A stretch of DNA of 5,266 nt from an uncultured Actinomycetes bacterium (GTDB lineage: Bacteria > Actinomycetota > Acidimicrobiia > Acidimicrobiales > Ilumatobacteraceae): NCBI GenBank assembly GCA_903858075.1, contig CAIOHI010000328.1, positions 1 to 5,266 of the forward strand. Reading direction: 5' to 3'. Shown in pieces: positions 1 to 5,266 of the stretch. The first letter of the stretch is position 1. Every line of letters begins with the position of its first letter. The notes beneath the pieces are model-generated. The model did no database searches. It worked only from the letters and a program-made list of their open reading frames with translations, and was not told the origin of the DNA. A program made the translations under genes and the position numbers.

Positions 1-278
1 AAACACACGTCAGTGATGCTGAACGCGAAGTTCTTGCCGACCTTTGTGGCTGGGGTTTACGTGATGTTTTTCGCGACCACTACCAAGACAGCAAGTTGTA
101 CTCCTGGTGGGATTACCGCGGTGGAGATTTTCATCAGGGTCGTGGAATGCGCATCGATCTCATGCTGGCAACACAAGCCGTAGCCGACAAAACATCGTGG
201 GTGGGTATCGATAGAAACTCACGCAAGGGTGAACAGCCAAGTGACCATGCTCCTGTTTTGATGATGGTCGATGCGTGA
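1..278 (+). CDS. xthA: Exodeoxyribonuclease III, C-terminal part (5' end outside window)
   Basis: Reading frame 3 is open from base 3 and gives the last 91 residues of an exonuclease III (XthA/ExoA family, EEP nuclease fold). The enzyme cleaves DNA 5' to abasic sites and trims blocked 3' ends in base excision repair in the cytoplasm. Family signatures appear in the right order: an S-D-A-E-R-E helix followed by WGLRDVFR, then SWWDYRGGDF, then GRGMRIDLMLAT, and finally PSDHAPV near the end. By family knowledge RID carries the active-site Asp and SDHAPV carries the catalytic His. The C-terminus lies a few residues after SDHAPV, as in the E. coli enzyme, so the 3' end is intact. The TTG at 96 is internal and not a start, because conserved sequence continues upstream of it. 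The TGA stop overlaps the next gene's GTG start (GTGA), which suggests cotranscription and translational coupling. Confidence 0.95.
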   Translation, partial: THVSDAEREVLADLCGWGLRDVFRDHYQDSKLYSWWDYRGGDFHQGRGMRIDLMLATQAVADKTSWVGIDRNSRKGEQPSDHAPVLMMVDA

Positions 279-1030
279 GCGACGAGTCATTTGAAACCAG
301 TACTTTCAGCTCTGAAGCTGTAGAGAAGATGTTTCAAGGCTTTCATGAGCGAACTCTCGGGAAGTCTCCAGAAGAAGTTGCACGCGATCAACTTGCCGCA
401 GCCGCCCGCAACATGACTGATGCAATAATGAAATTGTCGGCGGGTGTAGACGTGGTGAATGAACTCACTGCAAAGGTGCAAGAGGTGGAACAGCTCATGC
501 GTGAGCACCCCTTTACTGGCAAAAATGGTACGTCGTTAGCGCCACGTGCCGATGGTTCGTATGGCGTGGGCAACTCATTTCTTGATCGCAGCCCAATCAT
601 TGGCTCAATGAACCCTGTTGCGCCCCCCATGACAATTGAAATTCGTCAGCTCACTGCTGGAGACCACTCCACGGCACGAGTGGTTGGCCGAGTAAGTTTT
701 GCCGATGTGTTTGAGGGTCCTCCCGGGTGTGTGCACGGAGGTGTTATAGCTGCAGCGTTTGATGAAGTACTTGGTATCACCCAGTCGCTGACAGGAAACC
801 CTGGAATGACAGGGCAGTTAACGGTGCGTTATTCCTCGCCAACGCCGTTGCATGCGGAGCTTGTTTTTGAAGGGCGAATTGACCGTATTGAAGGTCGGAA
901 AATTTTCACCGTGGCAACTCTGATGAATGGCGAAACGAAGTGCGCTGAAGCCGAGGGGCTTTTTATTTCCATGCGACCCGAAGTTTTTGAGCGCCTGCTA
1001 CGTATTCGGCGCGGTGAACTGAGCGAGTAG
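275..1030 (+). CDS. PaaI-family hotdog-fold thioesterase with N-terminal extension
   Basis: This 251-residue protein has a C-terminal hotdog domain at about residues 118-235. The domain contains GCVHGGVIAAAFDE (151-164), the HGG...D/E signature of PaaI/THEM4-like acyl-CoA thioesterases. It is followed by the central strands TGQLTVRYSSPTP (179-191) and EGRIDRIEGRKI (199-210). Such enzymes hydrolyse acyl-CoA thioesters in the cytoplasm; the substrate cannot be read from sequence. Residues 1-100 are not part of the fold: 31-78 look helical and charged, possibly coiled, and 80-115 look like a flexible linker. A lone hotdog domain is usually about 120-150 residues, so this protein is nearly twice as long. 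The GTG start overlaps the xthA stop and has no Shine-Dalgarno sequence. An in-frame ATG at 329 (residue 19), preceded by GAGAAG, is a possible alternative start. The 3' end overlaps the convergent helicase gene by 33 bases. Confidence 0.88.
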   Translation: MSDESFETSTFSSEAVEKMFQGFHERTLGKSPEEVARDQLAAAARNMTDAIMKLSAGVDVVNELTAKVQEVEQLMREHPFTGKNGTSLAPRADGSYGVGNSFLDRSPIIGSMNPVAPPMTIEIRQLTAGDHSTARVVGRVSFADVFEGPPGCVHGGVIAAAFDEVLGITQSLTGNPGMTGQLTVRYSSPTPLHAELVFEGRIDRIEGRKIFTVATLMNGETKCAEAEGLFISMRPEVFERLLRIRRGELSE

Positions 1031-2869
1031 CGGCAAGAGGCTTGGTGCAAGTGACTCTGCGGTCAGAGCACCAAAAATTGCGGCGAGCTCTTCAAGGGAA
1101 GTGGGCATTTCTTTTTCGAGTCGGGCCAGAGTTGCATCGTTACAAATGCCTACCTCTGTAGTTTTCAATTGACGAGCACGCTCTTTACGCCAAGCACGAA
1201 GTGCGCCTTTGGGTGTGGTTGTGCTGACAGCTTTTGCGTATTGCATAATTTCTTCTGGCATGCGAGCCGCAGTGGTTTCACCGAGGGGAAGGTTTACAAA
1301 ATATTTACTCGGGCGAGCTTTACGGCTATTGCGTTCGGCGGCATGGGTAACAAACAGCTTTTCTGCAGCACGAGTAATAGCAACATAGGCTAAGCGCACT
1401 TCTTCAGCCTTTTGAACCGCCGTGCGTGAAGAGGAGTGTGGGAGCAAACCCTGTTCGGCTCCGGCAATGAAAACGGTATTCCATTCGCGACCTTTAGCCG
1501 CATGGAAAGTGAGCAACTCGATGCCGTCTTCGCTGTGGTTGGAGCGCTGACCAACGGTAGACAGCCACGTCATAAACATGGAGCCATGCGCGGCACCCGT
1601 GGGGTGATCTTGAAGAAATTCATTCACTTGTTCAGACAAGAGAAACTCTGGAGACTCTGGTTCTGATGCCATGCGGAGTTCTAGCGCCCAGTCGGCAAGT
1701 GCATAGCGGTGAGTGAGGGCTGCGACTTCTTGCAACAAGGGAGCAACTACAGCCGACTGACCTCGCGTAAGAACAGGTATGTGGTGTTTCTTTAAAGCTC
1801 CAGCAACAATTTCGCGCTGAGTGTTGGTGCGCACGAGAACGGCAATGTCGCTCCACCTGGCAAGAGATCGATGAGCCTGCGTAGCAAGTAGTGCAATGCC
1901 GTTTGCTTCTTCGTGTTCATTGGCGTAACCCTGAACAGTGATTGCATCGCCGTCGAGTTTGGTGGAACGCGCCGTTGCGGGAATGCCGTTGTTGGTGAGA
2001 ACATGCAAGCCAGCGGCAACAATGACAGGGGAGCATCGATAGTTGTTGACCAAATGAACAATGTGTGCTCCACCCAGTTTTTCGGGGAGAGTGTCGAAGA
2101 GTGATGGCTCTGCCCCGTTCCACCCATAGATGGATTGCAATGGGTCGCCTACAACAAACACGTCGCGATTTTTTCCACGTAGTGCAGAAAAGAAAGCAAA
2201 TTGCTGAGGGTTCATGTCTTGAGCCTCGTCAACGAGCAGGTGCCGATAGCGCCACCTTGTAGCTTCGGCATATTCGAAATCGTTCGCAATATCGTGTGTT
2301 GTGCGCGAGAGAAGGTCGCCTAGGTCGACGACACCGCGCTTTGCTTTCGTTTTTTCGTATTCAGAAAATACCTTTTCCAGATCTTCTGGCTTGGCAGTCG
2401 TCGTACGCTTTGCTGCCGCAGCGGCTGCGGCGTATGCAGGGGGTGTTAACGCTCTGGCTTGCAGCCATTCAAGCTCGCTGAGTGCTTCATTAATGGTGAC
2501 GCGTGAGCGAATGAACTTGATGGATTCATTAACGATGCCGTACCTGTTGGTGAGCACTGTAGGCAGTGGGCGACCTTGGTCGGTGCAGCGCTGGCGTAGG
2601 AGCGCAAAAGCTATGGCGTGAAAAGTGCCAGTGTGAATTCCGCGTGGTGTGCGGCGGCGCAGTTGGGCTGCCGCCTCGCGGGTGAAAGTGATGGCCAACG
2701 TATGTTCGGCATCGGCGGTGGCGTTGTCGATGCGGTAGTCGATGCGTTGAGTGAGAACCGTAGTTTTGCCTGAACCGGCACCTGCCAGCACAATGACGGC
2801 ATCGGCAGGAGCAGTGACCGCCTGATGCTGTTCAGCGTCGAGGGCATACAGGAGCGACGAAGCAGACAT
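998..2869 (-). CDS. uvrD2: UvrD2-like SF1A DNA helicase with C-terminal HRDC domain
   Basis: This is an ATP-dependent 3'-5' DNA helicase of the UvrD/Rep/PcrA class, acting in repair or replication-fork processing. It has 623 residues counted from the ATG at 2869. Motifs in order: Q motif LDAEQHQAV (10-18), Walker A AGAGSGKTT (29-37, Lys35), Ia ITFTREAA (60-67), Ib TFHA (82-85), motif II DEAQD (214-218), motif III GDPLQSIYGW (241-250), motif IV YRCS (277-280), motif V TFHAAKGREW (454-463) and motif VI VAITRA (496-501, Arg500). Residues about 555-615 (ALRAWRKERA to LPLL, with MPTSLEELAAIFG inside) match an HRDC domain. Helicase plus HRDC is the layout of actinobacterial UvrD2. Unlike mycobacterial UvrD2, the linker carries no cysteines; the only ones are Cys95, Cys279 and Cys576. 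A GTG nine bases upstream (2878) is an alternative start. I prefer the ATG, but neither has a well-placed ribosome site. The protein is intact; the uvrD2 name is by domain layout. Confidence 0.9.
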   Translation of the reverse strand: MSASSLLYALDAEQHQAVTAPADAVIVLAGAGSGKTTVLTQRIDYRIDNATADAEHTLAITFTREAAAQLRRRTPRGIHTGTFHAIAFALLRQRCTDQGRPLPTVLTNRYGIVNESIKFIRSRVTINEALSELEWLQARALTPPAYAAAAAAAKRTTTAKPEDLEKVFSEYEKTKAKRGVVDLGDLLSRTTHDIANDFEYAEATRWRYRHLLVDEAQDMNPQQFAFFSALRGKNRDVFVVGDPLQSIYGWNGAEPSLFDTLPEKLGGAHIVHLVNNYRCSPVIVAAGLHVLTNNGIPATARSTKLDGDAITVQGYANEHEEANGIALLATQAHRSLARWSDIAVLVRTNTQREIVAGALKKHHIPVLTRGQSAVVAPLLQEVAALTHRYALADWALELRMASEPESPEFLLSEQVNEFLQDHPTGAAHGSMFMTWLSTVGQRSNHSEDGIELLTFHAAKGREWNTVFIAGAEQGLLPHSSSRTAVQKAEEVRLAYVAITRAAEKLFVTHAAERNSRKARPSKYFVNLPLGETTAARMPEEIMQYAKAVSTTTPKGALRAWRKERARQLKTTEVGICNDATLARLEKEMPTSLEELAAIFGALTAESLAPSLLPLLAQFTAPNT

Positions 2870-2948
2870 TGCCTTCACGATAGAGGTTGGGTGCCACAGT
2901 GGGCGACAAGAGAGGTCTTACGCGGGAATTCTTTACTATTGTGGGTTC
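2870..2948. promoter_or_regulatory. Divergent intergenic promoter region (helicase gene / PH-domain gene)
   Basis: These 79 bases separate two divergent starts and must hold, or lie close to, both promoters. For the rightward gene the best -10 box is TACTAT at 2934-2939. Standard spacing puts the transcription start near 2946, only about three bases before the ATG at 2949, so the mRNA would be leaderless or nearly so. No good TTGACA-like -35 is visible 16-18 bases upstream. On the leftward side only a weak -35/-10 pair can be imagined (TTGTCG, then CTCTAT about 18 bases on), which I do not rely on. There is no ribosome-binding site before either start and no clear operator palindrome. Confidence 0.45.
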
Positions 2949-3557
2949 ATGCCATTGCCGCAAGACATGCTGAACCAGAACGAGGATCTTATTCTCGACA
3001 TCCACCCCCATTGGTGGTATTTCGCCGAGTCGGTAGGAGTACTTATTCCTGTCGTCGTCGCCGAAGTATTTATTGCATCAAAAATTGATGGCGGATTCTG
3101 GAACTTTCTCCCCAAAATCTCTGCTGGCGTTTTGGCTCTTGCGGCACTGTGGGTGGGTTGGAAGTACCTCTTGTGGCGCAACACGCATTTTGCTGTCACT
3201 TCCTACCGCGTCATTTACCAAAGTGGATTTTTCTCAAAACAAGGAATTGAAATTCCTATAGAGCGCGTGAACAATGTGAACTTTAATCAAAGCATTATTG
3301 AACGCATACTTGGTGCAGGTGACTTACTCATTGAATCTGGTGGGCAAGACGGGCAGCAGCGCTTCTCCGATATTCAACGTCCGCAAATTGTGAAAAAAAT
3401 GTTGCTTGAACAAGTGCAACTACGGATGGACGGTCGCACAGGAATACGCACCAACGATGTGGCAACTCAATTAGAAAAACTTGAAGGCTTACTGCAACGC
3501 GGTGCGATTACCCGTGAAGAATTCGATAGAGAAAAAAGCAAGATTATTGGTTCATGA
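2949..3557 (+). CDS. Two-TM bacterial PH-domain (YdbS-like) membrane protein with SHOCT tail
   Basis: This 202-residue protein has three parts. Two hydrophobic segments, about residues 23-43 and 53-76, are likely membrane helices forming a hairpin; aromatic and charged residues (HPHWWYF, WKYLLWRN) mark their borders. Residues about 79-155 match a bacterial PH domain (bPH_2/YdbS type): VTSYRVIYQSGFFSKQ, then IPIERVNNVNFNQSIIERILGAGDLLIES, then an F-x-D-I-x-x-P segment. Residues 172-201 (LEKLEGLLQRGAITREEFDREKSKI) form a SHOCT motif, a short C-terminal domain thought to mediate oligomerisation or binding. The cellular role of this class is poorly known, and none is assigned here. The start is ATG 2949, immediately after a likely -10 box and without a ribosome site. 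Met7 (2967) is a possible alternative and would keep all domains. The stop overlaps the next gene's start by ATGA, so the two are probably translated together. Confidence 0.87.
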   Translation: MPLPQDMLNQNEDLILDIHPHWWYFAESVGVLIPVVVAEVFIASKIDGGFWNFLPKISAGVLALAALWVGWKYLLWRNTHFAVTSYRVIYQSGFFSKQGIEIPIERVNNVNFNQSIIERILGAGDLLIESGGQDGQQRFSDIQRPQIVKKMLLEQVQLRMDGRTGIRTNDVATQLEKLEGLLQRGAITREEFDREKSKIIGS

Positions 3558-4237
3558 AAATAGTGAGCCTTGTTCCGTCTGTGACGGAAACGTTGCTGGC
3601 ATGGAACATTGAACCAACTGCATGCACTCGATTTTGCGAACAACCCTCTTTGCGTCATGTAGGAGGCACCAAAGACCCCGACATTGCCTCCATCGTTGCG
3701 TTGCAGCCCGACCTTGTGGTTGTTGATCGTGAAGAGAATCGAAAAGAAGATGCCGAAGCTCTCATTGCTCAGGGCATAACAGTTTGTGACCTGCATGTGG
3801 TGTCGGTGCACGATGTGCCTCGCGAAATGCAGCGCCTGTCAGACCTCGTTGGTGGGCCAACGTTGTCGCTCAGCGAACTGGTTGAGCCGGCACAACGCAG
3901 TATTGCCTTTGTACCAATATGGCGGCGACCATGGATGACCATTAGCCGAGAAACTTATGGAGCCACCTTGTTGCGGTGTCTCGGCATCCACGTTTTTCAA
4001 CCCAATTCTCCCGACGCATACCCCACGTTGAGCGATGAAGATCTTGCGGGTCTCAAAGCGCAAATAGTTTTGTTACCAACGGAACCTTATGTATTTGCCG
4101 AGCGCCATATTGCTGAAGTGCAAGAACGCACAGGCATTTCCGATGTGCGCATTATTGACGGTAAAGACCTTTTCTGGTGGGGGGCTCGCACAAATGAAGC
4201 ACTCACACGATTAGGCAATGATCTCGCTCGTTTGTAG
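3554..4237 (+). CDS. Helical-backbone metal-receptor (BtuF-like) protein without signal peptide
   Basis: This 227-residue protein resembles the BtuF/FhuD-type substrate-binding fold (Peripla_BP_2, helical backbone metal receptor), which in transporters binds cobalamin or ferric siderophores. Recognisable segments are VSLVPSVTETLLAW (4-17), RFCEQP (26-31), HVGGTKDPD (35-43), ALQPDLVVVDREENRKED (49-66), WRRPWM (123-128), LLPTEPYVFAERH (173-185) and IDGKDLFWWGAR (201-212). The protein begins directly with the first beta strand, MKIVSLVPS. There is no hydrophobic leader or lipobox, so it should be cytosolic. That fits a known subset of short family members and argues against a classical periplasmic or lipoprotein role. 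No permease or ATPase gene is adjacent. Its ATG overlaps the upstream TGA (ATGA) and has no ribosome site, so translation likely depends on the PH-domain gene. The ligand is unknown; cobalamin or another metal complex is a family-based guess. Confidence 0.85.
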   Translation: MKIVSLVPSVTETLLAWNIEPTACTRFCEQPSLRHVGGTKDPDIASIVALQPDLVVVDREENRKEDAEALIAQGITVCDLHVVSVHDVPREMQRLSDLVGGPTLSLSELVEPAQRSIAFVPIWRRPWMTISRETYGATLLRCLGIHVFQPNSPDAYPTLSDEDLAGLKAQIVLLPTEPYVFAERHIAEVQERTGISDVRIIDGKDLFWWGARTNEALTRLGNDLARL

Positions 4238-4264
4238 AAGCACCACACCTTGTAGTTTGAAGAG

Positions 4265-5266
4265 ATGAAATATTCTCCACTTGGTCGTACCGGAATGCTC
4301 GTTTCGCCGTTGTGCTTGGGCAACATGATGTTTGGGTCGTGGGGGAATAGCGACCATGATGACTGTGTGCGCATTGTGCACCGCGCCCTCGATGAAGGCA
4401 TCAACTTTGTTGATACTGCCGACGTGTACTCCGCTGGCGACAGCGAAGTTATTACAGGTAAAGCGCTTTCTGGCGGGCGCCGCGACAACGTTATTTTGGC
4501 AACCAAGTGCCATTTCCCCATTGAGGGCGGGCCATTCGCAGTTGATCGCGCGCCAAACACATGGGGTAATAGTCGACGACACATTTTGAAGTCATGCGAA
4601 GATAGCTTGCGACGACTAAATACCGATTACATCGACTTGTATCAATTGCACCGCCCCGACACCAATGTGCCCATTGAAGAATCATTATCGGCACTCAATG
4701 ATCTTGTGCATCAAGGCAAGATTCGCGCCTTTGGTACTTCCACCTTTCCTGCTGAGCACCTCATGGAGGCTGCATGGGTTGCCAGCGACCATCGGTACAT
4801 TCCCTTCAGCACTGAGCAACCTCCGTACAGCATTTTTGTGCGGTGGATTGAACGCGATCTTTTGCCCACGTGCCAAAAATTGAACATGGGAACTTTGGTG
4901 TGGAGCCCGCTCAACGGTGGGTGGTTGTCGGGCGTGTATCGCGCAAATGCCGCTCAACGTAATGAAGGCCGCGCTCAGCGCGCACCAGCACGTTTCGATG
5001 TCAGTGACCCTGCGAACCAAAAGAAAATGGATCTCGTTGAAGATCTCGTGCTCATTGCCGACGAAGTTGGGGTCACGCTGGCTCAGCTGTCCTTGGCCTG
5101 GGTGCTGCATCACCCCGGGGTCACGAGTGCCATTATTGGCCCACGCATTATGGAGCATCTCACCACGGTTCTAGGTGCCGATCAGGTGGTGCTGAGTTCA
5201 GCAGTTCTCGACCGGATTGATGCCCTGGTGGCACCGGGAACAACCGTGACACCCGATGAGGCTCGT
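4265..5266 (+). CDS. Aldo/keto reductase (3' end outside window)
   Basis: 334 codons are open to the window edge with no stop. The product is an NADPH-dependent aldo/keto reductase of the (beta/alpha)8 barrel superfamily, closest in look to the AKR groups of short-loop bacterial oxidoreductases. It starts MKYSPLGRTGMLVSPLCLGNMMFG. The catalytic tetrad is visible: Asp50 in NFVDTADVY, Tyr55, Lys81 in LATKCH and His129 in YQLHRPD. Later landmarks are GKIRAFGTS (151-159), STEQPPYSIFVR (182-193), WSPLNGGWLSG (213-223) and, for cofactor binding, SAIIGPRIMEHL (288-299). The family is usually about 310-350 residues, so only a few C-terminal residues are probably missing. The substrate cannot be inferred. 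The start lies 27 bases after the BtuF-like gene's stop, and GAAGAG directly abuts the ATG, too close for a normal ribosome site. It may be the third gene of the rightward group or have its own promoter around 4253-4258 (TAGTTT). Confidence 0.93.
   Translation, partial: MKYSPLGRTGMLVSPLCLGNMMFGSWGNSDHDDCVRIVHRALDEGINFVDTADVYSAGDSEVITGKALSGGRRDNVILATKCHFPIEGGPFAVDRAPNTWGNSRRHILKSCEDSLRRLNTDYIDLYQLHRPDTNVPIEESLSALNDLVHQGKIRAFGTSTFPAEHLMEAAWVASDHRYIPFSTEQPPYSIFVRWIERDLLPTCQKLNMGTLVWSPLNGGWLSGVYRANAAQRNEGRAQRAPARFDVSDPANQKKMDLVEDLVLIADEVGVTLAQLSLAWVLHHPGVTSAIIGPRIMEHLTTVLGADQVVLSSAVLDRIDALVAPGTTVTPDEAR

Noticed and set aside
991..1012. Inverted repeat GCGCC...GGCGC with a 12-base loop at the convergent gene ends, a possible bidirectional terminator
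   Set aside because: The stem is only five base pairs, the loop is long, and no T-run follows on either strand. It also lies inside both coding sequences.
1792..2127. 111-codon minus-strand open frame inside the helicase gene
   Set aside because: It is a shifted frame of the helicase coding sequence, which is continuous here with motifs III and IV intact, so it is not evidence of a frameshift.
2879..2911. Possible -35/-10 pair for the leftward helicase gene (TTGTCG, about 18 bases, CTCTAT)
   Set aside because: Both hexamers match consensus poorly. It is mentioned only as a weak candidate within the divergent region.
4251..4264. Separate promoter just before the aldo/keto reductase gene (TAGTTT at 4253-4258)
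   Set aside because: The box is a weak match, has no -35, and falls in a 27-base gap easily explained by readthrough from the upstream genes.
4087..4584. 165-codon open frame on the minus strand
   Set aside because: It lies opposite the 3' part of the BtuF-like gene and the 5' part of the aldo/keto reductase gene, both clearly real. Its translation shows no recognisable domain or sensible composition.
4685..5158. 157-codon open frame on the minus strand
   Set aside because: It is wholly antisense to the aldo/keto reductase gene, whose family motifs run through this stretch; the antisense product resembles nothing.

Overview
The window looks like an ordinary chromosomal stretch from a high-to-mid GC bacterium, most likely an actinobacterium. 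GC content looks roughly balanced by eye. The actinobacterial reading rests on a UvrD2-type helicase with a C-terminal HRDC domain, on starts that lack Shine-Dalgarno sequences, and on a start placed almost at the predicted transcription start. A lineage such as the aquatic Acidimicrobiia would fit, but that is a guess. No mobile element, CRISPR array, tRNA or rRNA is visible.

Left part (1-1030, plus strand): the 3' end of an exonuclease III gene (xthA) runs by a 4-base GTGA overlap into a PaaI/hotdog-fold thioesterase gene with an unusual N-terminal extension. Middle (998-2869, minus strand): a complete superfamily 1A helicase of the UvrD/Rep class with an HRDC domain. It converges on the thioesterase gene, and the two coding ends overlap by 33 bases.

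Right part (2949-5266, plus strand): a short divergent intergenic region with a plausible -10 box leads into a two-TM bacterial PH-domain protein with a C-terminal SHOCT motif. That gene overlaps by ATGA with a BtuF-like helical-backbone metal-receptor protein that has no signal peptide. After 27 bases comes an aldo/keto reductase gene that runs off the window, probably close to its natural end.

Functionally there is a DNA-repair pair (exonuclease III for AP sites and 3' end processing, UvrD2-like helicase) flanking a thioesterase, then a same-strand group of membrane, ligand-binding and redox genes with no obvious common pathway. I found no convincing undescribed system. The points most worth following are the helicase lacking the tetracysteine linker of mycobacterial UvrD2, the coding-end overlap, and the translationally coupled PH-SHOCT and cytosolic BtuF-like pair.
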